Part shown: in pieces, positions 8,734-17,973 of the stretch | How the letters are laid out: each line of letters starts with the position of its first letter | How positions within the stretch are numbered: position 1 is the stretch's first letter | Assembly: GCF_001598915.1 (NCBI RefSeq) | Contig: NZ_BDAP01000003.1 | Location: 310,001-374,000 of the forward strand | DNA: 64,000 bases | Source: Williamsia muralis NBRC 105860 | GTDB taxonomy: Bacteria; Actinomycetota; Actinomycetes; Mycobacteriales; Mycobacteriaceae | Reading direction: 5' to 3' | Made by a program: the position numbers and the translations under genes | Notes under the pieces: generated by a model | The model's database searches: none | Told to the model about the DNA's origin: nothing | What the model saw: the letters and a program-made list of their open reading frames with translations, nothing else

Positions 8734-10368
8734 TCAGGTCAGTTCGGACCGCAGGACATCAAGACTGACCCCGCCGAGCGCCAGCGCCTTGCGGTGGAAG
8801 TCCTTGAGTGAGCCGCCCGGGTTGAGGTGCAAGTAGTTGTCGCGGGCCTGCTGCCACACCCGTTGCCCGAGCGCGTACGACGGCGCCTGGCCGGGCCAGC
8901 CGAGGTAACGGTCCAATTCGAACCGGAGGACGGTGCGGTCCATCGCGACGGCCGAGGTGAGGAACGTCCACGCCTTGTCGGCATCCCATGTGCCTCCACC
9001 CACCGACTCCGGTGCGGTGAGACCGCAGTGCACCCCGATGTCCACGACAACCCGGGCGGCGCGCAGTCGCTGCGAGTCGAGCATCCCCATCCGGTCACCC
9101 GGATCCTCGAGCCAGCCGAGTTCCCCCATCAGTCGTTCTGCGTAGAGGGCCCAGCCCTCACCGTGACCGGAGGTGAACGACGCCAGTTTGCGCCACCGGT
9201 TGAGGTCGGGACTGACCATCGCCGAACCAAGCTGCAGGTGATGTCCTGGGACGCCCTCGTGGAAGACGGTGGTGGTCTCCTGCCAGGTGTGAAAGACCTT
9301 CTGCTGCGGCGGAACCGACCACCACATGCGCCCCGGCCTGCTGAGGTCTTCGCTCGGTGTCGTGTAGTAGATGATCCCGGTGGCCGCCGGTGCCAGACGA
9401 CATTCCAGTGCGGTGAGATCGGCAGGGATGTCGAAGTGTTCGCGGCCCACCTCGGCGGTGGCCCGGTCCGACAACTCCTGCATCCAGGCGACGAACGCAT
9501 CCCGATCGGTCATCTGGTACCGCGGATCGGCGTTGAGGGCCTCGAGCGCACCGTTCACACCAGCTCCCGGCGCGATCACCTCGGCCAGCGTCTGTTGTTC
9601 GGCAACAATGGAATCGAGCAGGTCCACGCCCCACGCGTACGCATCGTCGACGTCGATGTCGGCACCGACGAACTCCGCTGAGTGCAGGCGGTAGCGGTCG
9701 CGGCCCACGCCATCGGCATCGGTGGTGCGGGGCAGCACGTCGTCGCGGAGGACGGCCGCCAGCCGCGTCATCACTGCACCCACTCGTCCGCGCAGTTCGT
9801 CGAGCAGATCGACGCGGTCTGTGGACTCGATCGCCGTCGCATTGCTGAAGATCGACGAGGTGGCGGTATCGGCTTGAGCCGCAACCAATTCGACCTGCCG
9901 TCTGGTCAGGGCGGGTCCGGACGACAGGCGGGCCCGGATCCCTTCGATGATGGTCTCCACGCAGCTCGGGACCTGATCCAGCCGGGCCAAGAACACGTCC
10001 TGGTCGGCGGGGGAGTCGGTGGCCATCAAGTCGAAGACGTCGCGGACCGCCTGCAACGGCGATTCGATGACGTTCACCTCACCGGTCCGCAGTCCGGCAT
10101 CGTCGACGGCCAGCGACCGGCTCAACTGGTCGGTCATGGTCGCCACGGTCACCCGGTCGACATCGTCGGCGAGTGCCTCGGCCGCGAGTGCCGCGATGGT
10201 GTCCCGCCTGGCGATGGCCCGCTCTTCCTCACCGGCAGGCGAGAAGTCGGTGAGCCGGTGATCGTGGCCGACGACACCGAGATGTGTGGCCTCGATGGGA
10301 TTGAGTGCGCACGACCGTTCCAGGAATCCCTCCGCGATCCGGTCGATCCCGGTGGCCTCCCGGGTCAC
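8734..10368 (-). CDS. DUF885 family protein (putative metallohydrolase)
   Basis: 544 residues of the DUF885 family (COG4805). The signature HEGVPGHHLQ lies near residue 370 and is the likely metal-binding or catalytic motif; other family blocks are EGWALYAERLMGELG and ALGQRVWQQARDNYLHLNPGGSLKDFH. The function of the family is not settled; peptidase-like activity is often suggested because of the HE-xx-GHH motif. No signal peptide, so cytoplasmic. GTG 10368 is taken as start since it overlaps the upstream metallopeptidase stop by 4 bases (GTGA on the minus strand); a longer frame would begin inside that gene. Confidence 0.85.
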   Translation of the reverse strand: MTREATGIDRIAEGFLERSCALNPIEATHLGVVGHDHRLTDFSPAGEEERAIARRDTIAALAAEALADDVDRVTVATMTDQLSRSLAVDDAGLRTGEVNVIESPLQAVRDVFDLMATDSPADQDVFLARLDQVPSCVETIIEGIRARLSSGPALTRRQVELVAAQADTATSSIFSNATAIESTDRVDLLDELRGRVGAVMTRLAAVLRDDVLPRTTDADGVGRDRYRLHSAEFVGADIDVDDAYAWGVDLLDSIVAEQQTLAEVIAPGAGVNGALEALNADPRYQMTDRDAFVAWMQELSDRATAEVGREHFDIPADLTALECRLAPAATGIIYYTTPSEDLSRPGRMWWSVPPQQKVFHTWQETTTVFHEGVPGHHLQLGSAMVSPDLNRWRKLASFTSGHGEGWALYAERLMGELGWLEDPGDRMGMLDSQRLRAARVVVDIGVHCGLTAPESVGGGTWDADKAWTFLTSAVAMDRTVLRFELDRYLGWPGQAPSYALGQRVWQQARDNYLHLNPGGSLKDFHRKALALGGVSLDVLRSELT

Positions 10369-11225
10369 AGGCTGCCCACCGCGAAGGTGTCGCATGCCGC
10401 TGCATCGCCGCGGTCATATCCCACGTTGAACCATCGCACCCGCTGGTCCGATGAACCGTGTGTCCACCCCTCCGGATTGGAACTGTCGCCCGAGATGGCG
10501 TCGTCTCCGATGGCCTTCGCTGTCTGGATCACGTCGGAGATCTGCTGCTGGGTGAGCGGCGCCAGCATCGCGTTCGGACCCTTGTCTGCGTTGAACGCCC
10601 ACACGCCGGCCAGGCAATCGGCCTGCAGCTCGATCCGCACCGATCCCGACGTCGGGCCGGCGGCCCCCATGCGCTGACCCTTCTCCAGAGCGCCGGTGAG
10701 GTACTCGATGTGGTGGCCGTACTCATGGGCGACCACGTATTCCTGTGCCAGCGGGCCGTCGCTGCCGCCGAGCTGATCGCTCAGCACGTCAAAGAAGGTC
10801 GGGTCGAAATAGGCGGTCTGATCACCCGGGCAGTAGAACGGTCCGACGTCGGAGGTGGCCGGCCCGCAAGCGGTGTCGACGCTGCCGGAGAAGATCTTCG
10901 TCTGCGGCGGCTCGTATCCCGGCATGATGTTGCTCCACACGCGGTCGAGACTGTTGGTGGTCGCAACGATTCGGCACACCGTGTCGACGTTGGCCTTCTC
11001 GATGGTGCAGCTCTGGATGTGCTCGTCGATCGCCGACTGCTGCGAGGAGGTACTCGAACCGGTCTCGTCACCACCGAGGCCGATCGCGTTCGGATCGATC
11101 CCGAGCAGAGCGGCCACGACGATGACGATCAGTCCTGCCCCGCCACCGAGGGCCAGCCGGCCACGACCTCCGCCGCCGCCGGAGACGTTGCCTGTGTCGA
11201 GTGGACCGCCACCTTGGAAAGTCAT
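10365..11225 (-). CDS. YpfJ-type neutral zinc metallopeptidase, membrane-anchored
   Basis: 286 residues. A Gly-rich N-terminus (MTFQGGGPLDTGNVSGGGGGRG) leads to one membrane segment (LALGGGAGLIVIVVAALLGI), then the neutral zinc metallopeptidase domain of the YpfJ family with zinc motif HEYGHH (VVAHEYGHHIEYLTG), the third-ligand helix AGVWAF/ELQADCLAGVW, and the C-terminal FAVGSL. Membrane anchoring places the catalytic domain outside. ATG 11225 matches the usual MTFQ-type start of family members; a longer frame upstream lacks support. It is the first gene of a two-gene minus operon with the DUF885 protein, both with metal-hydrolase-like motifs. Confidence 0.9.
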   Translation of the reverse strand: MTFQGGGPLDTGNVSGGGGGRGRLALGGGAGLIVIVVAALLGIDPNAIGLGGDETGSSTSSQQSAIDEHIQSCTIEKANVDTVCRIVATTNSLDRVWSNIMPGYEPPQTKIFSGSVDTACGPATSDVGPFYCPGDQTAYFDPTFFDVLSDQLGGSDGPLAQEYVVAHEYGHHIEYLTGALEKGQRMGAAGPTSGSVRIELQADCLAGVWAFNADKGPNAMLAPLTQQQISDVIQTAKAIGDDAISGDSSNPEGWTHGSSDQRVRWFNVGYDRGDAAACDTFAVGSL

Positions 11226-11275
11226 TCGCCAAGCATGGCACGAGCAGGTGCGTTCTCTCTCGAATGCGGCGCCCG

Positions 11276-11281
11276 TAGGAT
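11276..11281 (+). promoter_or_regulatory. Candidate -10 box for aspS
   Basis: TAGGAT fits TANNNT and lies 60 bases before the aspS GTG, in the gap divergent from the zinc metallopeptidase gene. No convincing -35. The predicted leader contains the aspS ribosome site. Confidence 0.35.
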
Positions 11282-11341
11282 GTTGCACGATACAAAACCC
11301 TTCAGCCACCGAAGTGTTTGACCGCAATCGAGAGGAACACT

Positions 11342-13150
11342 GTGCTGCGCACCCATTTCGCCGGATCGTTACGGGCCGAGAATGCCGGACAGACCGTGAC
11401 GTTGACCGGTTGGGTGGCGCGACGCCGCGACCACGGCGGGGTCATCTTCATCGATCTGCGCGACAGCTCCGGGCTCGCACAGGTGGTTTTCCGTGACGAT
11501 GCGGTGGCCACGCCGGCGCACCGGCTCCGCGCAGAATATTGCGTGCAGGTCACCGGACTCGTCGAGCAGCGACCCGAGGGCAGTGAGAACCCGAACCTGG
11601 AGTCGGGCGCGATCGAGATCAATGCCACCGAACTCGTTGTGCTCAACGAATCCGCGCCCCTGCCGTTCCAACTCGACGAGAGCCCCGGCGAGGAAGCGCG
11701 TCTGAAGTACCGGTATCTCGACCTCCGCCGCGAAGGCCCGGGTGCGGCCCTGCGGCTCCGTTCGAAGGTGAACAACGCCGCGCGTACTGTCCTGCTCGAT
11801 CAGGACTTCGTGGAGATCGAGACCCCGACGCTGACCCGATCCACACCCGAAGGCGCCCGCGACTTCCTGGTGCCGGCACGGTTGCAGCCCGGCACCTTCT
11901 ATGCGCTGCCGCAGAGTCCCCAGCTCTTCAAGCAGCTGCTGATGGTCGCCGGGATGGAGCGGTACTTCCAGATCGCCCGCTGCTACCGCGACGAGGATTT
12001 CCGCGCCGACCGCCAGCCCGAGTTCACCCAGCTCGACGTCGAGATGAGCTTCGTCGAGCAGGACGACGTGATCGCCGTGGCAGAACAGATCCTCGTCGCG
12101 CTGTGGAAGCTGATCGGTTATGACCTCCCGACGCCGATCCCGCGGATCACCTACGCCGAGGCGATGCGCCGGTTCGGCAGCGACAAACCGGACCTGCGAT
12201 TCGGACTCGAGCTGGTGGAGTGCACCGACTACTTCAAGGACACTCCGTTCCGGGTGTTCCAGGCTCCCTACGTGGGTGCCGTTGTCATGCCGGGCGGCGC
12301 AAGCCAGCCACGCCGACAGCTCGACGCCTGGCAGGAGTGGGCGAAGCAGCGCGGCGCCAAAGGGCTGGCGTATGTGCTTGTCCAAGAAGACGGTTCGCTC
12401 GGTGGGCCGGTGGCCAAGAACTTGTCCGAGGACGAGCGGGCCGGTCTGGTCGCCCACGTCGGCGCGACCCCCGGCGACTGTGTGTTCTTCGCCGCCGGGC
12501 CCGCCAAGGCGCAGCGCGCCCTACTCGGTGCAGCGCGCGGTGAGATCGCCCAACGTCTCGGCCTGATCAAAGACGGTGACTGGGCGTTCACGTGGGTGGT
12601 GGACGCGCCACTGTTCGAGCCGGCCGACGATGCCACCGCCAGCGGTGACGTGGCCGTCGGCTCGGGCGCATGGACCGCTGTGCACCACGCCTTCACCTCT
12701 CCGAAGCCCGAATCGCTCGGGGTACTCGAATCCGACCCCGGATCCGCGTTGGCGTACGCCTACGACATCGTCTGCAACGGCAACGAGATCGGCGGCGGAT
12801 CGATACGTATCCACCGGCGCGAGGTCCAGGAACTCGTCTTCAAGATCATGGGCATCGGTGCCGAGGAAGCGCAGGAGAAGTTCGGATTCCTGCTGGACGC
12901 CTTCGCATACGGAGCCCCGCCCCACGGCGGCATCGCTTTCGGATGGGACCGGATCACGGCACTGCTCGCCGGGCAACCGTCGATCCGCGACGTCATCGCG
13001 TTCCCGAAGTCCGGGGGTGGGATCGATCCACTCACCGACGCGCCCGCCGCGATCACGCCTGCCCAACGCAAGGAGTCGGGAATCGATGCGAAACCTCCGG
13101 CGCCCAAGGACAAACAGGCCGTGAAGTCACCGACACCCGCCGAGTCCTGA
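11342..13150 (+). CDS. aspS: Aspartyl-tRNA synthetase (probably aspartate/asparagine non-discriminating)
   Basis: 602 residues of the bacterial AspRS type: N-terminal OB-fold anticodon domain ([21 protein letters not shown]), motif 2 region [21 protein letters not shown] (~212-233), a bacterial GAD insertion (~300-420), and motif 3 [16 protein letters not shown] (~530). Charges tRNA-Asp; in mycobacterial relatives the same enzyme also mischarges tRNA-Asn for GatCAB correction. GTG 11342 is preferred because GAGAGGAAC lies just upstream and the protein then starts MLRTHFAG as in homologues; the longer TTG-initiated frame is unlikely. The C-terminal tail is Lys/Pro-rich and variable. Confidence 0.96.
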   Translation: MLRTHFAGSLRAENAGQTVTLTGWVARRRDHGGVIFIDLRDSSGLAQVVFRDDAVATPAHRLRAEYCVQVTGLVEQRPEGSENPNLESGAIEINATELVVLNESAPLPFQLDESPGEEARLKYRYLDLRREGPGAALRLRSKVNNAARTVLLDQDFVEIETPTLTRSTPEGARDFLVPARLQPGTFYALPQSPQLFKQLLMVAGMERYFQIARCYRDEDFRADRQPEFTQLDVEMSFVEQDDVIAVAEQILVALWKLIGYDLPTPIPRITYAEAMRRFGSDKPDLRFGLELVECTDYFKDTPFRVFQAPYVGAVVMPGGASQPRRQLDAWQEWAKQRGAKGLAYVLVQEDGSLGGPVAKNLSEDERAGLVAHVGATPGDCVFFAAGPAKAQRALLGAARGEIAQRLGLIKDGDWAFTWVVDAPLFEPADDATASGDVAVGSGAWTAVHHAFTSPKPESLGVLESDPGSALAYAYDIVCNGNEIGGGSIRIHRREVQELVFKIMGIGAEEAQEKFGFLLDAFAYGAPPHGGIAFGWDRITALLAGQPSIRDVIAFPKSGGGIDPLTDAPAAITPAQRKESGIDAKPPAPKDKQAVKSPTPAES

Positions 13151-13163
13151 ACGCAGCCGGCCC

Positions 13164-14126
13164 GTGCTCCACATCCGGATCATCAGCCCGCACGAGCGAT
13201 CTGATGATGTGGTGGAGACCTTGCGCGACTACGTCGGGGTCGCTCACGTGGTCCGGATTCCCGGAGTCGCAGTGGAGCCGGCCGGGGACCTGATCGAAGC
13301 CGACGTCACTCGTGAGGCCGCGAACGAACTGCTCAAAGAGCTCAGGGCACTGGAGCTTCGGACCGAAGGTGCAATCACCGTCGAATTGCTCGACATGGTG
13401 CTGTCCGAGGCCGCCGACCGGGCTGAGCACGACGCCCCGGGAGATCCCGGGGACGCGGTGGTGTGGGACGAACTACTCGAGCGCACCAACGAGGACTCGA
13501 CGCTGAGCGGGACGTTCCTGGCTTTCCTGTGCCTGGCCTGTCTGCTCGCGGCTGTCGGGGTTGTGACCGATTCCCCTGTCACGGTTGTCGGTGGGATGGT
13601 CGTCGGGCCCGAGTTCGGTCCACTCGGCGGCATCGCCGTGGCGATCGTGCGCCGCCGATACGCCCTGGCCCGACGATCGGTGGTGGCCTTGGCGGTGGGT
13701 TTTCCGCTTGCCATGGTGGTGACCGGGCTCGGAGCGCTGGCCGCCCAGAGCCTCGGCTGGATGACGATGCGCGACGTGACCACAGCCGACCAGCTCGACT
13801 TCATCTATCAGGTCGGGCCGTTCTCGCTGGTGGTCGCACTGCTGGCCGGCGCCGCAGGCATGTTGTCACTGGTGTCCTCGAAGTCCGCGGCGCTGGTCGG
13901 CGTCTTCATCTCGGTCACGACGGTGCCCGCTGCCGGGTATGCGGTGGTCGCCGCCACCTTGGGGCAGTGGCGGGTCGCCGCCGAATCCACCGCGCAGCTG
14001 GTGATCAACCTGATCGGGATCGTGGTTGCCGGAGTCGCGGTGCTCCTCATCCATCGGGCCCACAGCCGACGGCGCGGAAAGTCGGCCCTCGTGCGCAAGT
14101 CCGCGCGCAGCGGTGAGACGCAGTAG
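13164..14126 (+). CDS. DUF389 family integral membrane protein
   Basis: 320 residues. A cytoplasmic ACT-like/ferredoxin-like N-terminal domain (LHIRIISPHERSDDVVETLRD) precedes the DUF389 membrane region from about residue 115, with 5-6 helices (FLAFLCLACLLAAVGVVTDSPV, VVALAVGFPLAMVVTGLGALAA, FSLVVALLAGAAGMLSLVSSKSAAL, VISVTTVP, LVINLIGIVVAGVAVLLI). The family motif D-S-x-x-x-x-x-G-G-M-x-V-x-P (DSPVTVVGGMVVGPEFGP) is present. The biochemical role of DUF389 proteins is unknown. GTG start lies 13 bases after aspS, so it is probably read on the aspS transcript. Confidence 0.85.
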   Translation: MLHIRIISPHERSDDVVETLRDYVGVAHVVRIPGVAVEPAGDLIEADVTREAANELLKELRALELRTEGAITVELLDMVLSEAADRAEHDAPGDPGDAVVWDELLERTNEDSTLSGTFLAFLCLACLLAAVGVVTDSPVTVVGGMVVGPEFGPLGGIAVAIVRRRYALARRSVVALAVGFPLAMVVTGLGALAAQSLGWMTMRDVTTADQLDFIYQVGPFSLVVALLAGAAGMLSLVSSKSAALVGVFISVTTVPAAGYAVVAATLGQWRVAAESTAQLVINLIGIVVAGVAVLLIHRAHSRRRGKSALVRKSARSGETQ

Positions 14127-14210
14127 CGGGGTCACACGTCGCCCACGCTCGCGGGCAACGGCGGCGACCGGCCCGGGCGTACCGATGATCCCCGACCTGG
14201 GGCGCACACG

Positions 14211-14216
14211 TACAGT
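14211..14216 (+). promoter_or_regulatory. Candidate -10 box for leaderless ATP-grasp/alpha-E mRNA
   Basis: TACAGT (TANNNT) is followed by exactly 6 bases and then GTG 14223. This spacing is typical of actinobacterial leaderless transcripts that begin with the start codon. There is no Shine-Dalgarno sequence, which agrees with the idea. Confidence 0.5.
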
Positions 14217-14222
14217 TCTGCG

Positions 14223-16982
14223 GTGACATCGCCCAAGGTCGAACCCACCGGAGTCCTGGACCGATATCGGTCTGACCGGTTCGGATTGTTCGATCTCGCT
14301 CGGATCCCCGGGGCTTCGTCCCCAGGCCCGTACGACGAGTTGCTCGATGCCTCGGGGGCCGTTCGCAGGCAGTGGGAACCGCTCGTCGATGGCTATTCGC
14401 GCCTTGGCCGATCGGGACTGCACCGGGCCGAACAGCGCGTACGCACACTGGTCGACGACGACGGCATCACCTACAACGCCCCGGACGGTGATTCCACCCG
14501 GCGGCGGCGCTGGGAGCTGGATTGTGTGCCGCTGCTCATCGACGGCGCGCAGTGGGCCGAACTCGACCGGAAGATCGCCCAGCGTTCCAGGGTCCTCGAC
14601 GCCCTGCTCGCCGACATCTATTCGGGCCAACGGGTGATCACGGACGGCATCGTGCCACCGGAGATGGTCTATGGACACCCGGGGTACATCCGCAAGGCTG
14701 CGGGATTCCCGCAGGCCGGGCCGCACTCATTGTTCCTGCACGCCTGCGACGTCGGACGGGGCCCGGGTGGGGCGCACACCGTGTATGCCGACCGCGCCGG
14801 CGCCCCCTCTGGCGTCGGATACGCGCTTGCCGATCGACGACTGATGTCGCGGGCATTCCCGCGGTTGTTCCAGCGATGTGTACCCCGGCCCCTGACAGCG
14901 TTCTCGGCGACCCTTCGCCTGTCGCTGCTCGAGTACGCGCCGCAGGGGACCGAGGACCCGACGGTGGCGGTGCTGACACCGGGCTCGTTGTCCGAGACCG
15001 CATTCGACCAGGCCTACCTGGCTTCGGCACTGGGCTTCCCGCTTGTCGAAGCAGCCGACCTCGTCGTTCGTGGCGGCAGTGTGTACATGCGTTCGCTGGG
15101 CAAGTTCAAACGGCTCGACGTGATCCTCCGGCGCGTCGACGCCGCCTATTGCGATCCGCTCGATCTGCGCACCGATTCGCGGCTCGGGGTTCCCGGGCTC
15201 GTGGAGGCCGTGTCGCGCGGGACGGTCTCGGTGGTGAACCACCTGGGCGCGGGGGTCCTCGAGAACCCGGCGTTGCACACCGTGTTGCACGCTGTCAGCC
15301 GACACCTGCTCGACGAGGACCTGCTTCTCGATTCTGTCGAGACATATTGGGCGGGAACAGATCTCGACCGGTCCAAGATGGTCGCCGACATAGCCAACCT
15401 GCAGTTCTCCAATTTCCGCACCGGAGAAGAGATCTCGGGGCCAGGTCTGACCGCCGCAGCGCGCGACGAACTGATCGCCCGGATCGAAGCCGAGCCCTGG
15501 CCGTGGGCGGGGCGTCGGCTCGAGGACTATTCGGTGGCCCCGTCGGCCACCCCGGCCGCTACGCAATCCGGCTCCGGCGGGGCGGGCCTGCGTCCGGCGC
15601 CGGTGGGCCTTCGTGTGTTCAGCGTTGCCCAGGGTGCGGGTTATGCCGTGATGCCGGGCGGTCTGGGCCACGTGCTCGCCGATGGAACTGCCGGAGCTTC
15701 CTGGGATTCGATTGCCGGAAAGGACGTTTGGGTCACCACCACCGAGCCCGCCGGACCCACCGCCCGTGTCCCCGAGTCGTCCGACCACCACGACCGAGTG
15801 GCAACCGTCATGACGGCGGACGACGAGCAGGTGGGCCGCCGATCCACTCGCGCCCATCGACCGGTGACCGACAGTGCCGTCGTGAGCTCTCCGAGGGTGC
15901 TGTCGGATCTGTTCTGGTTCGGCCGATATGGAGAACGAGCAGAACTGACCACCCGAATGGTCAAGGTGGCCAGGGAACGTTACGAGGACTATCGGTACCG
16001 GCCGTGGATGTCGGGGACGGCGTCCATTCCGTTGTTCCTGTCCGCGATCGCAGCGGCCACCGGCAGCGAAGCCGCCCTCGAGGACACCGACGGTATCGCC
16101 GACTTCGACAGCAGCCGGCCTCCCGAGCCCGATGAGGTGATGGCGGCCACGGCGCGTATGCACTCGATGACCAGCTCGCGCAGGGCATCGGGTTCGGTGG
16201 CCTTTGCCGTCGAACGCCTGCAGCAACTCGCGCGCGCGGTGCGGGATCAGATGTCCACCAGCACATGGATGGTGCTCGGCGCGATCGACAGAGCGATCGC
16301 CGAATTGGGCAGTCCGCCGGCCATCTTGTCCGGTTCGGGCGCCGAGACGAACGAGGAACTGGACGTCGACGGGTCCGAGCTCGGCCGTGCGCACGAGGAA
16401 ATCCTGCACGGGCTCCTGGCGCTGGCCGGGCTGCAGGCCGAATCGATGGTCCACGACGCGGGCTGGCTGTTCATGGACATCGGGCGGCGCATCGAACGAG
16501 CTCAGATGCTGGCTGCGCTCACATCCGCTGTTCTGGTCCAGCAGCACGACGCCGACACCGAACAGGGTCTGCTCGAGGCCTACCTCGTTGCCAACGAGTC
16601 CGCGATCATCTACCGTCGCCGCAACCGCGGCATCGTCAGGCTGGGCCCGGTCGCGGGTCTTCTGCTCTTCGACGAGGGCAACCCCAGGGCGATGATCTAC
16701 CAATTGGACACTCTGCGTGCCGATCTGACGGCGCTGCCCACCGACGTACGGTCCGCCGCTGCCGAGCGGCTGGTCGAAGACCTCGTCAACGAGTTGCGCA
16801 GAGTCGACCCCGCGGATCTCGCCGCGATCGGTGCCGGTGGCCGCCGAGTCGAACTCGCCGAACTGATGAGCACTCTCGGCGCCGGATTGCGTGAGATATC
16901 CGACGTCCTCGGCCGGACCCGCTTTGCCTACCCGGTCGAGATGCAGCCGCTCTGGGGCGCCGGATCGGAGGACCAACTGTGA
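14223..16982 (+). CDS. Fused circularly permuted ATP-grasp (DUF404/DUF407) and alpha-E (DUF403) protein
   Basis: A 919-residue fusion. Residues ~60-500 form a circularly permuted ATP-grasp type 2 region: YNAPDGD, LLIDGAQWAELDRKI, LLADIYSGQRVITDGIVPPEMVYGHPGYIR-type blocks, VLTPGSLSETAFDQAYLASALG, YMRSLGKFKRLDVILRRVD, and VNHLGAGVLENPAL. Residues ~430-460 are a Pro/Ser/Gly linker. Residues ~555-905 form the all-helical alpha-E domain, opening with LSDLFWFGRYGERAE. ATP-grasp proteins of this class are predicted amide ligases; they were proposed on comparative grounds (Iyer, Aravind and colleagues) to make an unknown peptide together with a linked transglutaminase-like protein. That partner overlaps it here by 4 bases. 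Many bacteria keep the two domains as separate genes; mycobacteria fuse them (Rv2567). Substrate unknown. Confidence 0.88.
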   Translation: MTSPKVEPTGVLDRYRSDRFGLFDLARIPGASSPGPYDELLDASGAVRRQWEPLVDGYSRLGRSGLHRAEQRVRTLVDDDGITYNAPDGDSTRRRRWELDCVPLLIDGAQWAELDRKIAQRSRVLDALLADIYSGQRVITDGIVPPEMVYGHPGYIRKAAGFPQAGPHSLFLHACDVGRGPGGAHTVYADRAGAPSGVGYALADRRLMSRAFPRLFQRCVPRPLTAFSATLRLSLLEYAPQGTEDPTVAVLTPGSLSETAFDQAYLASALGFPLVEAADLVVRGGSVYMRSLGKFKRLDVILRRVDAAYCDPLDLRTDSRLGVPGLVEAVSRGTVSVVNHLGAGVLENPALHTVLHAVSRHLLDEDLLLDSVETYWAGTDLDRSKMVADIANLQFSNFRTGEEISGPGLTAAARDELIARIEAEPWPWAGRRLEDYSVAPSATPAATQSGSGGAGLRPAPVGLRVFSVAQGAGYAVMPGGLGHVLADGTAGASWDSIAGKDVWVTTTEPAGPTARVPESSDHHDRVATVMTADDEQVGRRSTRAHRPVTDSAVVSSPRVLSDLFWFGRYGERAELTTRMVKVARERYEDYRYRPWMSGTASIPLFLSAIAAATGSEAALEDTDGIADFDSSRPPEPDEVMAATARMHSMTSSRRASGSVAFAVERLQQLARAVRDQMSTSTWMVLGAIDRAIAELGSPPAILSGSGAETNEELDVDGSELGRAHEEILHGLLALAGLQAESMVHDAGWLFMDIGRRIERAQMLAALTSAVLVQQHDADTEQGLLEAYLVANESAIIYRRRNRGIVRLGPVAGLLLFDEGNPRAMIYQLDTLRADLTALPTDVRSAAAERLVEDLVNELRRVDPADLAAIGAGGRRVELAELMSTLGAGLREISDVLGRTRFAYPVEMQPLWGAGSEDQL

Positions 16983-17920
16983 ACCGGCCGGGCGAGTTCG
17001 AGCCACCAGCGCCGGCGGGGGAGAGCTCCGCGAGCGGCTCGCCGAGTCGGCGGTACGCCGTGCTGCACCGCACCCGTTACGACTACGACGACGTGGTCAC
17101 CAGTTCTTACGGACGAGGACACCTGCAACCCCGTGACATGCCCGGGCAGCGGGTGCTCTCGAGCGAGGTCGAGATCGACCCCGAACCCGCCGACCGGTCC
17201 ACCGGTGTCGACACATACGGCAACCACGACTGCTATTTCCATGTCCGCACTCCACATCGGCGGCTCGAGGTCACCGGCCGTTCGATCGTCGAGGTGGATC
17301 CGATCGACGACGATGTGCTGCAATCACCTGCCGCGCAGGCCCCCTGGGAATCAGCCCGCCCGACCGGGATGGGCGGCGCCAGGGCTGCGGAGTTCCGACT
17401 CGATCTCGATCCTCCCGAGATCACGCCCGCGGTGACGGATTACGCGTCGGCGATCTTCACCCCGGGCAGACCACTCCTCGAAGCCGTGACCACCCTCACC
17501 ACGCGCATTTTTCAGGACTTCACCTACCGTTCGGGGTCCACGGCCATCTCCACCCGTGTCAGCACTGTCATGGAGCGCCGCGAAGGCGTGTGCCAGGACT
17601 TCGCGCGGGTCGCGATCGCATGCCTGCGGTCCCAGGGTCTGGCTGCCCGGTATGTGTCGGGTTACCTCGCCACCGACCCGCCACCAGGAAAAGAACGGAT
17701 CTTCGGTGCCGATGCCTCGCACGCATGGGCCGCGGTCTGGCTGCCTGGGGACTCGTGGATCGCATTCGACCCCACCAACGACAAACTGGTCGACGAACGT
17801 CACGTCACCGTGGCCTGGGGCAGAGACTACGACGACGTGCCGCCCCTGCGCGGGGTCATCTACACCGAATCGCGCAAGAGCAGGATCGAGGTCTCCGTCG
17901 ATGTGTCGCCACAAATCTGA
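16979..17920 (+). CDS. Transglutaminase-like (papain-fold) protein partnered with ATP-grasp/alpha-E
   Basis: 313 residues with the bacterial transglutaminase N-terminal region (YAVLHRTRYDYDDVVTSSYGRGHLQPR) followed by a transglutaminase core. The catalytic triad is visible: Cys in EGVCQDFARVAIACLR (~204), His in DASHAWAAVWLPG (~245) and Asp in WIAFDPTND (~260). It probably acts as a peptidase or amide-handling enzyme rather than a true transglutaminase. GTG overlaps the upstream stop (GTGA), so its production is coupled to the ATP-grasp/alpha-E protein, supporting a joint pathway. No signal peptide is evident. Confidence 0.87.
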   Translation: MNRPGEFEPPAPAGESSASGSPSRRYAVLHRTRYDYDDVVTSSYGRGHLQPRDMPGQRVLSSEVEIDPEPADRSTGVDTYGNHDCYFHVRTPHRRLEVTGRSIVEVDPIDDDVLQSPAAQAPWESARPTGMGGARAAEFRLDLDPPEITPAVTDYASAIFTPGRPLLEAVTTLTTRIFQDFTYRSGSTAISTRVSTVMERREGVCQDFARVAIACLRSQGLAARYVSGYLATDPPPGKERIFGADASHAWAAVWLPGDSWIAFDPTNDKLVDERHVTVAWGRDYDDVPPLRGVIYTESRKSRIEVSVDVSPQI

Positions 17921-17932
17921 CATGTCTCGTCG

Positions 17933-17954
17933 GGTGGGCCCGGGTAAGGCCACC
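17933..17954 (+). terminator. Hairpin after the transglutaminase gene
   Basis: GGTGGGCC / GGCCACC form a 7-bp stem with one bulged G and a 7-base loop, 13 bases after the stop codon. No T-run. It may end the ATP-grasp/transglutaminase transcript before the kinase-fold gene. Confidence 0.35.
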
Positions 17955-17960
17955 ATTGGG

Positions 17961-17966
17961 TAAGTT
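17961..17966 (+). promoter_or_regulatory. Candidate -10 box before kinase-fold gene
   Basis: TAAGTT (TANNNT) ends 7 bases before ATG 17974, a leaderless-type spacing. The interval GGAGGCG also looks like a ribosome site, so a read-through transcript could also be translated. Confidence 0.35.
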
Positions 17967-17973
17967 GGAGGCG

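Noticed and set aside
14727-17006. 759-codon open frame on the minus strand
   Set aside because: Antisense to the ATP-grasp/alpha-E gene. No recognisable domain, skewed composition; a GC-bias shadow.
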